Shown here one piece after another: positions 12,101-22,590 of a DNA stretch of 64,000 nucleotides. The position numbers were made by a program, and so were the translations under genes. Below the pieces are notes generated by a model. The model was not told where the DNA came from and did not search any database. It worked only from the letters and a program-made list of their open reading frames with translations. Position 1 is the first letter of the stretch. Each line of letters opens with the position of its first letter. This DNA comes from Pararge aegeria (taxonomy: Eukaryota > Arthropoda > Insecta > Lepidoptera > Nymphalidae), in the NCBI RefSeq assembly GCF_905163445.1, contig NC_053184.1:9734001-9798000 (forward strand). The letters run 5' to 3'.

Positions 12101-15100
12101 AACAAAAAAACAAACTTTAGCTTTATTACCAGTAAAGGGTTTTTTTTTTTCTGAGATGAAAAGCAGCCTAGTGCATTATTCAAGCTTGAAACTATTGTGA
12201 CAATAATCACATCAAGCCGTTGCTGCGTAAAAGAAGGGTAAAGTAACCAGCACACTTATAGTTTACGGCCGATTGGCGCAGTGAACAGCAACCCTGCTTA
12301 TTCAGTCCAAGGCCGTAAGTTCGATTCCCACAACTGGAAATTGTTTGTGATGAAAATTAATGTTTTTCAGTATCGGGGTGTTTATATGTATGTTATAAGT
12401 ATCTATGAATAAAAATTATTAAAATATTCATCAGTCATCTTAGTACACATAACACAAGCTACGAATACTTTGGGTCTAGATGGCGATGTGTGTATTTTCG
12501 TAGTTTATTTATTAATGACTTTATAATATAACTAGTTTTACGCCCATACCTGCGATTGTGAAAGGCAGATGCACTGCGTAGGGCAGGATGGCACGAGAGT
12601 AGAAGTAAGAGCCTGGGGGCTGGCTTTGCATAGGACGGTCCACGCCAGCGCCGTTACCAGCCAACGCACCACGGATCTGTATAACAAATAAAAATGTTTT
12701 ATTTTACATCATTACAATCTATCTCATTTTGTCTGGCTTACGTCCTGACTAGTTACCACCCTGCCGACAAAATGAATCGTTATTTATTGGGGAATATCGT
12801 TCTGATACGATGCCACTTACAGAACCGATTCGTCATCATCATCAACACATCAACCTATTACTACAGAGCACGGGTCTCCTCCCACAATGAAAAGAGGTTA
12901 AGGCCGTAGTCCACACACCTTTGAAAACATTTAGGAGAAGTCACAGGCCTGCAGGTTTCCTCACGACATTTTCCTTCAACGTTGAAGCAAGTGATATTTT
13001 AGTTACTTAAATCGCAAATAGAATAGTTAGGGGATGCGTGCAGGGATTCGAACTCGTAACTGAAGTCGAGCTTCTATCCAGTGCGCTTTCTCCGCTTCCT
13101 GTCGCAATGACAGTTATATTTAACAAAACCGATCAGTTAAATATAACTATCATAGTTTCTAATAGGTTTGCCTTTTACCATCTTCGACGGCCGATTGGCG
13201 CAGTGGGCCTCCTGCTTTCTGAGTCCAAGGCCGTGGGTTCGATTCCCACAACTGGAAAATGTTTGTGTGATGAACATGAATGTTTTTCTGTGTCTGGGTG
13301 TTTATCTATAAGTTAAGTATTTATGTAGTTATATTATTAATAAAATTATTAACAGTTATCTTAGTACCCATAACACAAGCTACGCTTACTTTGGGACTAT
13401 TTATTTATTTATTAGGTTCACCAACAGATTATACACTGAAACAAGCTTAGGAACTACAAAATTGAGAAACATAAAGTTTTAGTGTAAACCCAATTACTGG
13501 CAAACCGGCATGCGTATCTGAAAAAAACAAACACACAAGTGCGGGTTCGCAAGTTTACAATAATATTATTGTTGTAACGAAGCAAACACTGTAAGATGAA
13601 GTTAAAAACAGGAAACAAAACTAGATGGCGATGTGTGCATTGTCGTAGTATATTTATTTATATTTATCTTGGACTGCATCCATCACTAACCACCAGGCGA
13701 AATTTGAGTCAAGTGCTAACTTGTGGTGGAATATAAAAACTCATATATGCATATGTAGTTTAATGTATAAATTGTATACGTAAATTGCCGTACACAAGAT
13801 TACCGATTGAACTCGATTGGTTTACCACAACTATTAACATAACAAAAATACACGATTTTACTTTTTTTGTCTACTTATCTTTTTACTCGGACTAATCTAT
13901 TAAGCAGTTAAACACGTAGACTAATTGCTGGGGGGCATTCACACAAATGTAGACGAAAACAAGAAGATCTATAGGCTTTGATTCTAAGAATCCACCATTC
14001 GGAGGATAAAGAGAAAGTTGAAAGTCGTATGAAATTTATGTGTAGGTATGCATTTAATATAATAATGACATTAAAATAATCATAATGATGCAATCGTTTA
14101 GAACGTAAGCATCCGCTCAGAAGGCGTGATATAAGTGTCGTAGGATTGTATGACTGTAATATAAAAAAGATAGATACATCAAAATCGGCCATTTTTCAGT
14201 CATATTATATAACAATGATTTTTCAGAAAATGTATGCAGTCTAATTTGGTAATATCTGGTATATTACTGGAGGACGATAACTTAGGAATCAATTTTTTTT
14301 TCAGTTACCTTATCCCTGCACACCTACTCATGCAGCCTACAACCTACTTTTTAATAGCTCCACATTTGCTGAAAAACAGTAGTTTTGATGTATTAAACCA
14401 GTATGAATTCGTGAACGGAAGGGTCTGGAACCACAGCTCATTAAAGTACATTTATAATACAAGCCAGAGTGCAAAGATGTGGCGACCGGACGCAAGCGTA
14501 AAGCACTTCATACCTAATAATGAATTCTCTGTTCTTTTTAGAATCTATCAATAAAACTTTAACTCAAAAAAGCTAGCAGGAAATATTTCACAAGAATATT
14601 GGTACCTAATAGTGAGTATCGTTATACAACGGCTTGTATCGTCTATTCGCCAGCAAATTCTGCTAGGACTTGAGGAAAATAGTTCGATTAAAAGTAAAAT
14701 TGTTTCAGGGGTTTTAGCTCAGCCACTTTGCCTAATTTAACTTTGCGCCTCTCAGAGTAAAATATCCTGATTATTATCAATAAGATGTGAAAATAATCGC
14801 AAAAGGCTGCTAACCTGTATTAGAACCGAAAGTCTCAACTCTGACATCCGCACTACATCTAGATGATGAATATACAAGTTACTCTTCAAAACTCTGATAC
14901 TCTGATACTCAATGAAAAAAAAAAATACAAAACACATCTTAGATTAGCCCGTTAAATATAGTGCTAAAATTTAGTGTTCCACTAAATACAGGGCTGTGGA
15001 ATATTGTTTACACATGCTGTTGCCCGTGATTATTTTTTTTTGGTTCTAATATTCCCGTGGGTGCCGCTAATTTTCCTGGTCTCAAAAGTATTCTGTATGA

Positions 15101-18100
15101 GTCCTGAACGGGTTTAGTACCAGTTTTGTTAATACCCTGGTAATCTGGTGCTACAGAATAAAATGTATCCTTAATCTTTGTCCAGGGTAAGCTTTATATG
15201 TGTAATAATACGAACACTGGTAACAAACAAATACACTTTTGCATTTATATATATTTAGTATTATGGATTCGCTTTAAACCCAGTTGCGATTTCTGCGTGA
15301 AATTTGTACGGACACAACAACGGAAGGTTCAGTAACCGCGGAAAATTAATGTGCATTTATTATACAAGCAGGAGATTCAAGACCGAGACCGCGGTAGCTA
15401 GCCGTAAAAAACATTCTACATTCAACATTTTTTAAGTCGTGTGTTTGTAATAACAATGTGCTCTAGTTTAGAATGTCTATCTTCGCATCTTGTATCTAGA
15501 ATTTCATTTCACTGTTTTCTCTGCCTTGGTCTACATCTATTTCAGTTTTTTTTTTTTTGTGGGAACCGCTAGTTTACTTGGCTTTTAAAAGTGTTTTAAG
15601 GATACAATATATATTTGTACCAAATTTTGTGGAAGATCGCTTCAACGGTTAAGCAAATCTTAAATTACTTATAAAATACAGATGTTTAAGTAAATCCCGT
15701 AGATACTAATTACTTTCCGAGGGAAAACTGGATTTGTATCTTTCAAAACTATCGGTTAAGATATTGATGAAACATAAATTACAAGCAGAAACAATTCCGC
15801 GTCCATACTTTCACTAAAGATGTTGTTGAAGTGGCTCTGTTTGTTTTGTCCTTTACCTTTAATCGCCTCAACCACTGCATGAAATCCTCTAAATGAAATT
15901 TGGCACAGAGATAGCACGAATCCCGAAGACGGGATAAAGGATACTTTTTATCCCAGGGTTCCTAAGGGATTCGTCATAACATTTGTGTTGTAGTATATGC
16001 TGCAAACGCTGTACCAATCTTAACGTAATTTAGTACAGAGATAGACTGCATCACGGAGATGGACATGAACATGGAATTTTTGAATCCGAAAATTTCATCA
16101 TCATGACATCCACCCATTACCAGCCCACTGTAGGGGACGGGCCTCCCACACATGAGAAAAGTTTAGGCCATAGACCACCACGCTGGCCCAGTGCGGATTG
16201 GTAGACTCCACACGCCCGCGAGAACATTATAGAGAACTCTCAAGCATGCAGGTTCCCTCACGATGTTTTTCTTCACCGTTGAAGCAAGTGATATTCTAAT
16301 TCCATAAAACGCACATAACTTAGAAATAATTTTAATGATAGTGGTGCGTGCTGGGATTCGAGCTCGACCTCCCCGAAATTGCGGAAAAAGTCCTAACCTC
16401 TAGGCTACCACCGCTTTATTAGGCTATTAACAGTTAGCCTCGGTCGGAGCCGTGGGCAGCTTGTCTATAAAATGTGTGAGTAGCTTATATATTATGATGA
16501 CTAATGGCTTCGAAACAACGTCGTTAACTATGTGCCTCATTGAACATGAGAAAACTGAAAGTCACTCAGAAAGCGTTAGATAGGGCTATCCTCGTAATAT
16601 CTCTACGTGACCAAATCAGATCTGAGAACATTTTGAAGAAAAACCAAAGCTTCCTAAGCTTGATAAGATTTGAAGCTAAAGTGTCAATAGGTTCGCCACG
16701 TAATTCGATTGATCGACGGATACTGAGGTCCCAAGGTACTGTAATGGTAAACCAGCACTGCTTATCTCAAACGAGGAGATCCGTAGAAGCGCTAGAGTTA
16801 ACGACATTTATCAACGAGTCGCTGATTTGGCAAAGCCACTTCAGCTTACTTACATTGGGCACATAGCGTAGAACTGCGACCTTGCACGGCTAACCCAGCG
16901 TCAGTTGACCTTCCTAATAGGTGCACAGACGACAACAAGAGATTAGGATGCAGACAGTTATTGTACACAAGCGGCACATTCCAGCAGCAGTGGATGTCCA
17001 TCTTTCTGAATTATGATGATCATTTACAGTGGCGTGCATAGGGGGTATGCACAGATATGCAGATGATATAAAATGAAGAAAATCTAAATACTTAAAGGTA
17101 GGCTTTCTATAACCCTTACAATGCCTATCCTTAAATTTTTATATCATCTGCATACCCCGTGCATACCCTGTATGCACGCCACTGCTCATTTTTATAAAAA
17201 CATACCTAAGTTTATTTTTTTCAAAAACGTAACGTGTGCACGGCATAAACATATTAAAGATAATAATAGCAGAAGATGTACTATTTATTTTTGGTCGAAA
17301 TAACGACTGTAAAATATCTCCAATAAATTTGGATACATTATTTATTTATTATTCTTGCAGCAATTTCATCTTAAATACAAAGGATAAATCTCTCTTCCGC
17401 CAACTATTAGTGTTTTAACCGAAACCATGTAGCAGCTCGTTACTTTCATACCGCAAGATGAAAGCTCTCAACTAACGAGGGGGCGTCTGAAATAATGCAC
17501 GCCTTTGTGGGTCGCGTTAGCTGGATGACACCCGCGTTATTTTGCATCTATATAACACCGCTACGTCTTTTGTGTATGTGTGTTCGTTAAATTTGAAAAA
17601 TCAGCAAAAAACACAGTACTACCACAGACACAGCTGGTACCAAGACAAAATAATGATCATCACTTAAAATATCGTACGTCTTTTTTAACAATAACTACGA
17701 TCTCAACATTTATTGATCCTTACTGTAAAGCTAAGACTATCTACAACGTCCAATCCGAATCGGATTGTAATTTTTTTCCTGCGTGTCTTGTATAGCGCAA
17801 TTCTTGAGTAAAGAAAGTAATCTAAACTTATAATATAAAAAAATTAAAGTATCTTTGGTGTCTTTGTACCCATTAGGCTCTGAAACTACTAGACCGATTT
17901 TTTACCATACCTAAATTAGCCTGATGTAATCACCTTTATGAAAATTGCAATAATATAACCCAAAGTAGCAAAAAAACGCCTAAATTGCATGTGCCGAGAA
18001 AACTATTATACATTAAAATTATGTCCTTTTATAAGTTTTCGATCAGTGCGTCCTGCCAGTCATGACTTACGGTGCCGAAACGTGTATACTGACAGCGAGG

Positions 18101-18831
18101 CTGATTCACAAACTATAAGTCGCTCAGCGTACTCTTGGAAGAAGTATGCTTGGTATTTCTTTGAGGGATAAGATCCGTAATGAAGTGATTTTCCAAAGAA
18201 CGAAAGTAACTGACATAGCCCTTCGGGCTAGCATACTAAAGTGGCAGTGGGCTGTTCACGTTTGTCGGAAAACCGATGGACCATGGAGTCGAAAGGTCCT
18301 CAAGGTGGAGACCGCTTGTCGGTAAAAGGAGTTTTGGGCGCCCCCCAACTAGGGGGAGCGCCTGCGAAAAGTGGCAGGCATCGACTGGATGAGGAAAGCC
18401 GAAAATGGAAAAAGCTGAAAGAGGCCTATGTTCAGCATTGTATGCCCATTGGCTACTGATGATGATGACTTATATATGTAATACTTACATACGTACACAG
18501 CTGTCACTTTAAATCCCGCTATTCCCACGTAATCGCAACTTACACGGTCCGCGGGTGATACCGCGGGGCGCGGCTAGTTTGCGATATATTAACATCACGT
18601 TACTACCCTTAGGAGCTGAGGAAAACAAGTATAAATGCAGGTGGACAATGCCAAGCGGTTACACATGGTATATTGTGTGGAAAGGCCTCGGAATAACACG
18701 TTGTGGGATGAAACTAACCACCAATCACGGTATTAAGATTGGTCGCCACTGCAGCACTGGAAATGCAGGAAAGCGTTGGTTTGAGTTTTACTAATAATAC
18801 GTTCTTACCTGAGGCGGAATGCTGGTGCCAT
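8100..18831 (-). CDS. Secreted, probably GPI-anchored leucine-rich-repeat protein (three coding exons)
   Basis: Joining 18809-18831, 12550-12676 and 8100-9146 on the minus strand gives 1194 coding bases, 398 residues plus stop, with every junction GT-AG and in frame. Residues 1-26 form a signal peptide (basic RLRSVVRW, then hydrophobic to LCKA). C39, C43, C45 and C53 make a CxxxCxC-x7-C LRRNT cap. About ten ~24-residue LRRs follow (residues ~65-305), with recurrent 'AF.GL' elements. C317, C319, C340 and C359 form the LRRCT cap. An Arg/Ala/Gly-rich linker leads to a hydrophobic tail (residues 385-398) with no cytoplasmic part, which suggests a GPI-anchor signal. N-glycosylation sequons are at N102, N140 and N281. 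Proteins of this build usually act outside the cell in adhesion or signalling; I cannot name the orthologue. The last exon is GC-rich, unlike its surroundings. The two caps split across an intron make the exon assembly hard to explain by chance. Confidence 0.93.
10403..11012. mobile_element. Foldback-type element with perfect 86-bp inverted arms
   Basis: Bases 10412-10497 and 10927-11012 are exact reverse complements over 86 positions, enclosing about 430 AT-rich bases without a coding frame. The left end continues outward as CAGTGGCGT, the terminal motif of the MITE at 17027; the right end lacks it and runs into a hairpin. It lies in the intron between LRR exons 2 and 3. Confidence 0.8.
11011..11077. 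repeat. 67-bp near-perfect hairpin
   Basis: The arms 11011-11041 and 11047-11077 pair at 30 of 31 positions around a GATGA loop. The arm words (CAGGGTATGCA, TGCATACCCTGTA) also occur in the MITE at 17027-17184, so this is probably a compact relative fused to the right arm of the foldback element. Confidence 0.8.
12265..12516 (+). mobile_element. tRNA-derived SINE, family A
   Basis: ACGGCCGATTGGCGCAGTG (box A), GTTCGATTCCCACAACTGG (box B), then a body with TCAGTCATCTTAGTACACAT, ending TAGATGGCGATGTGTGTA. It lies in LRR intron 1, between coding exons 1 and 2 and 3' of the RTE remnants in gene orientation is not implied; it is simply adjacent to 12264 downstream of coding exon 2. Confidence 0.85.
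12550..12676 (-). CDS. LRR gene coding exon 2 (signal peptide and first half of LRRNT)
   Basis: This is a 127-bp exon flanked by the acceptor TTGTTATACAG (at 12677 upward) and the donor CGCAG|GTATGG (12549-12548). It completes the split Arg codon, then codes 42 residues: the hydrophobic signal core, a Ser/Thr-rich spacer and the first three LRRNT cysteines (CPTQCIC). The fourth cysteine is in exon 3. It is too short to stand out as an open frame and was found by extending the LRR frame upstream. Confidence 0.92.
12729..12810 (+). mobile_element. Degraded family B SINE fragment
   Basis: CTGACTAGTTACCACCCTGC matches the middle of the family B SINEs. Head and tail are not recognisable. Confidence 0.4.
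12832..13090 (-). mobile_element. tRNA-derived SINE, family C
   Basis: On the minus strand: a tRNA-like head with GAGTTCGAATCCCTGCACGC (about 13045-13065), the body motif AATATCACTTGC then TTCAACG, and the tail ending GATGATGATG at the left. Confidence 0.7.
13186..13668 (+). mobile_element. tRNA-derived SINE, family A, split by an insertion
   Basis: Bases 13186-13399 match the other family A copies up to TTTGGGACTA. The missing 3' end (ACTAGATGGCGATGTGTG) resumes at 13620. The intervening 13400-13619 is a separate insertion. It lies between LRR coding exons 1 and 2. Confidence 0.85.
13400..13619 (-). mobile_element. 220-bp insertion nested in a SINE
   Basis: It interrupts the SINE at a duplicated ACTA (13396-13399 and 13620-13623). 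It begins (TTTA)n then TTAGGTTCACCAACAG, which on the minus strand is an element tail ending CCTAATAAATAAATAAA, so it is probably a retroelement 3' end inserted in antisense. Confidence 0.6.
13670..13738 (+). mobile_element. Family B SINE 3' end fragment
   Basis: GACTGCATCCATCACTAACC, then ACCAGGCGAAATTTGAGTCA, matches the family B tail. It abuts the family A SINE on its left. Confidence 0.5.
15003..15256 (+). repeat. CGCGACTTCGTC-type dispersed repeat, diverged
   Basis: GCTGTTGCCCGTGATTATTT, ATATTCCCGTGGGTGCCG, ATCTTTGTCCAGGGTAAGC, ending TTTGCATTTATATATATTTAG. Confidence 0.5.
15540..16070 (+). repeat. Diverged retroelement-like stretch
   Basis: GTGGGAACCGCTAGTTTACT, TGGAAGATCGCTTCAACGG and AAATGAAATTTGGCACAGAG are phrases typical of the dispersed lepidopteran repeats. 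No ends could be set. Confidence 0.35.
16094..16418 (-). mobile_element. tRNA-derived SINE, family C, near full length
   Basis: The minus-strand head AAAGCGGTGGTAGCCTAGAG is at the right end, box B TCGAATCCCAGCACGCACCA at about 16340-16362, and the TTCAACGGTGAAG and GCATGCTTGAGAG motifs follow. The tail with ATGATGA is at the left. Confidence 0.82.
16540..17018 (+). pseudogene. RTE-type LINE 3' end, degraded reverse-transcriptase C-terminus
   Basis: The frame from 16543 reads MRKLKVTQKALDRAILVISL then RDQIRSE, the conserved C-terminal region of lepidopteran RTE-type ORFs. It then decays through frameshifts and stops; QQWMSI is recognisable at about 16987-17003, followed by an ATGATGAT tail. 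Within the LRR intron, same strand as the plus strand, so antisense to the gene. Confidence 0.7.
17027..17184. mobile_element. 158-bp MITE
   Basis: Begins CAGTGGCGTGCATAGGGGGT and ends ACCCTGTATGCACGCCACTG; the terminal inverted repeats continue inward through TATGCAGATGATATAAA and its complement. TCATTT flanks both sides (17020-17025 and 17186-17191), a possible partial target duplication. It abuts the tail of the RTE fragment. No transposase is present. Confidence 0.72.
18043..18470 (+). pseudogene. RTE-type LINE 3' end with stop codons
   Basis: CVLPVMTYGAET, MLGISLRDKIRNEVIFQRTK then VTDIA, and LKWQWAVHVCRKTDGPWSRK are the signature of the RTE ORF C-terminus. At least four in-frame stops plus a G/C-rich slip (GCGCCCCCCAACTAGGGGGA) break it. 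It ends with an ACTGATGATGATGACT tail. It is intronic to the LRR gene, in antisense. Confidence 0.82.
18809..18831 (-). CDS. LRR gene coding exon 1 (start codon)
   Basis: The ATG is at 18831-18829 and encodes MAPAFRL plus two bases of an Arg codon, then a consensus donor (CTCAG|GTAAGA, donor at 18808-18807). Joined to exon 2 this completes AGA and leads straight into the hydrophobic signal peptide. An in-frame TGA 39 bases upstream fixes this as the first usable Met of the frame. The exon sits in a local GC-rich patch (about 18.81-19.08 kb) that probably marks the gene's 5' end. Confidence 0.88.
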
Positions 18832-18906
18832 GGGCGGGCGCAGGCTGGGCGCAACGCCCGCCTTGCGCCCTCACCTACGCAATTTCATTTGGCAATCTAC
18901 TCCAAC
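18832..18906 (-). other. 5' leader of the LRR gene, possibly starting at a splice acceptor
   Basis: Immediately upstream of the ATG are 75 GC-rich bases bounded by a strong acceptor-like signal (TTTTTTGTTTACAG ending at 18907). A further non-coding 5' exon may therefore exist upstream; I could not locate it. The GC-rich stretch at 18940-19080 could instead be contiguous promoter or leader. Confidence 0.55.
18871..18888 (-). promoter_or_regulatory. Short upstream ORF in the LRR leader
   Basis: An ATG followed by four codons (MKLRR) and TGA lies in the same frame as the main ORF, ending 39 bases before its start codon. If the leader is transcribed as inferred, a ribosome must pass or reinitiate after it. 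Function is not shown. Confidence 0.4.
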
Positions 18907-19734
18907 CTGTAAACAAAAAACATTATAAACTTAAATATCTTATCACTCGCCTCATTCATGACCTTCCGAGCGCACTGGTAAGCGGGTTGGCCTCGGCGGC
19001 GGCTTATTGAATTTAGAAGTTTATAATATCTGAATTATCTGTGGTCTGGCGCGCTGAGTGCAAAGTCACTCAAGCCTTCTGAGACAAAGTTGAAATAACG
19101 TTTAAACGGTACCAAAAATATCGATTTTATTAAAACTGCACAACGGTTTTACACCGCCTGTTTACTTTTCCTCGCGGTTGACTAATCCTGGCACAAAAAG
19201 TTATAAGACATTCGAAATTGTACTTAAATTTTTATGTTCTGTCATTTCTTTATTTGGAACAAATATGAAACATCAGGTAGCGCCAAAATCTGTGTCACCA
19301 GGCGTCTTGTCTTCTGTGCATTGAGGTTAATGATGTAGATAAATGCAAATGTGCCTGTTTAGGTATTTGTTACATATGATTGGAAAAATCCTTAAACAAA
19401 TTGAGAATAAATTGTTCCTATGGGATAAACAAAACCATTTGTGTCGCAGTTGTTACCTATGTTTCTACGTGAGCGAATCATTGTAAATCCCTTCCTAAGC
19501 CGATACCTATGTCCGTCCTAGAAGTAATCTTCTTTATAAATTTCAAGTTTTTTGGTAGCTTTCATGATGAGTCATTGAGTATTTTTGTTAAAGTGAAGAA
19601 ATTAGTGTTTATATTTGTTTATTTGGTTTGTTTTAGCTTTCAAATTGCTTTTTAATGAGGTCTCATATGAAATGTCTACGTCATTCGGATATCAGTTGTT
19701 GGCCATAGAATATTTCCACATCGTGAATTGTATG

Positions 19735-19880
19735 CACACTCCACGATATTACATCAACGTGGGCGGACAGTTTTAATTGGTTCTCACTGTCCGCTATCAA
19801 TTACGGAAGTGATGAACCGTGTCATCGCAAAATGGCACCAACGTTTGTCCAAATTAGAGCCATCAACCTCAGAAGCCTTT
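19735..19880 (+). repeat. Dispersed repeat H
   Basis: GGACAGTTTTAATTGGTTCT and GAACCGTGTCATCGCAAAAT with CACCAACGTTTGTCCAAA correspond to the end of the copy at 22385. Confidence 0.4.
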
Positions 19881-22384
19881 TAGTGGCGACAAACGAAAAT
19901 AAATCGTCAGATATTTGAGTACAAGACCATGGTGTTTCATGCTAACAGCAGAATCGTGTAGGTATAAAGGACACGGTTCCGATAACTAGACCATGTTTTG
20001 ACTCATAATAATTCTATTTCTAAGCTGTAATAACACAGACGAAATGGCCCGCGAAATCACGCGTGTTAAGTAAAAATAAATCTGATTGTATTGTACATCG
20101 ATAATTATCAAAGCTCTCTCATAGGACTTAAGATGTAGAACCTGAGCATGCATACGTTGCAGAGCGTTGCGTAACTGTTAAATCACCCGAGCCTCTTCAC
20201 TATACTCCAAATAATAACTAAGTATCTTTGCTTGACTAAATACCCTTACTTTTTTATCGCTTACATCGGTGTAGGTTAGTGAAAACAAATAGTAGTAAAT
20301 TAATAAAAAACATTTAATCGCGGTTGCACTCACATTTAGTTCAGTTTCATACAAATTAAAACCCCGAACTGGGGATCAAACTCGGTGTCCAATACCTAAC
20401 AATTAGGCTACCAGCCAATAGGCTATTACCACCATATTATTTTATTAAGTAGATAATCTGAACCCCCAGTTTGCTATTACAATTATTATGCAATTGAGGT
20501 TAATGATATCATAGTACGTAGGTACCTAAATTGAATGAAGAAAAAATAAAAAAATAAATCTTATTAAATAATTTAAAGTTAGTAACTTTAAAATATTATA
20601 TGTTAAAAAAATAAAAAGTTAAAAATAAAGGTTAGGCTTTCTTTGGAAATGGGTTGATATTTATCATCGAAATTGGCTAGTGAATTAATAAAGTCAAGAA
20701 ATCACACGCACCAAATTATTAATCTCTTTGTTTTTAAGGTGGTTAAAATATGCCTACTCTGACTACCAACACTTATGTATTTACAAATTATGAGCATAGA
20801 AGTGCTTGGTGAATAGTTTACGCAAGCAATATTTTATACAACAACCTCCGTGCTCATTAGTCGTGCGATGAACGTTCTATCAACGTATAGACATGGTAGA
20901 TATTTACATAATACATGGGTAGCTAGCTAGGTATGTGCATGTAATGATGCTCAAATCTCTGCAAATCTACTTAAGCTTTTTGGTGACAAAAGAGTGCTAA
21001 CATTTCTATGATAATGAAGCGTTTTTGTTCCACAACTCTCTCCTGGAATAAATTATATCAGCGACATGACAGAACAAAGTTTTCACTAAAAAATACGCGG
21101 TGACAACCATAATATCAGCTGTATTAAAATTCATCAGATTTGAGGTCTAATGGGGTCAAAGATTACTATGTCCGAAACAAAAGAGTAGGAAAACAGGTTA
21201 TAACTCATAAATGTTGAAACTGGGTTAAATAATTATGCGAAAGTAGTCATCAAGGTTGAAATGGGGTGAAGGATTATACGTTTTCGAATTTAAAGTTATA
21301 AAATATTTAGGAAGTTAAATCTTTACTTAAAAAACAGAAGTCATTTTCAGGGGATGAATTAGATATTCATCCCTAAAAAATCATCAGGCTCGTATGTGGG
21401 AAAGACAACGGCAAACGCTAAGCTGATAAAGAAGAAACCCTAACGGTGCAAGATTCCAGTCCACATTTGTCGCATCGTGTAGAAATTCTCCAAGCCTGTC
21501 CCCGGAGTACCATTACTCTGTACACCCGAGACGCACCCTTTTAAATGAAACCACGCCTAAAACACACGAGAAATATTTACTAAATAAATAAGCATCCATC
21601 GCAACCTAATATCTTGCGTTATGAGGAAGCTGCATGGTTATAAATATAGAGTGCTATTATTATACACTAAGGAACAGTTTCATTTAACGAGTTTAATATT
21701 TATTTGCATACACGAAGGAAACTTAAAATGAAACAATTTATTTATCAAGGAGAGCTTTTTAATTAAATATTTTAATAAATGATTTTATTATTATAAAGAA
21801 ACGACTCCGCATACATTTATAACATTTAAATAACAATTCGAGTGAATGATTATAAAGAATCGCATCGGAACACAATTTTAAGGACATTTCGTGATATAAT
21901 CTGAAGTTTCTAAAGGGTGATTAAATTAACGGCCAATTAAAAGCAATCGATAGGAAGCTATACATTTTGAAAGACTAATCAACACTGTTTTTGATTGATC
22001 TTATATTAAGATCGACGTAAGCAACAAAGGCAACCAAGAATTTCAAACAAACATTTCCCGACGCAGCCAACTCCGCTGACCTCTTAGTTATTCACGCAAA
22101 ACCAGGCCTGTCATTGTGGTTGGAAGAAACTTCTCCCAAGTTGCAACCATATATGAGATACATGTAGGACGTAACTCACTCCCAACAAGAAAGATGTAAG
22201 GTTGGAGAAAATCTTCAAAAAAAGAACCTAAAAGAGGGGTTTTCAAATCAAAGTTTAACGTCACGTTTTCACAGAAATGTATACTATCAGGTACAACGAA
22301 TATAGGTAAAATGGCATTTCGCTATGAGAGGAGCAGTAAGAATCCACCCCATACCGCTAGGATAAGTTTCCATTTCTTCCAAGA

Positions 22385-22590
22385 AATTCACAATGTCTAT
22401 TTTATTTACTACAACTCCAATTTGTCATCTCAAACAGCAGTTGTCAAATTAATCTTATCAAATTATACGGCTTCCAGTGTAGTGGACAAGTTTAATTGGT
22501 TCCCGTTGTGTACGATCAATCATAGGAGTGGTAAACCGTGTCAACACAGGTTGGGGCCAACATTTAGGCCAAACTCCGCTGAAAGAAACT
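22385..22590 (+). repeat. Dispersed repeat H
   Basis: CTCCAATTTGTCATCTCAAA, CTTCCAGTGTAGTGGACAAG, TTTAATTGGTTCCCG and CGATCAATCATAGGAG. It is partly shared with 30700-30860 and 19735-19880. Confidence 0.45.

Noticed and set aside
14234..14554. Open frame of 106 codons
   Set aside because: Phe/Tyr/Leu/Ser-rich translation of AT-rich intron sequence between LRR coding exons, with no features.
18819..19010. Plus-strand 63-codon frame in the GC-rich patch
   Set aside because: It overlaps LRR exon 1 and its leader on the opposite strand and has Ala-rich composition explained by base content.
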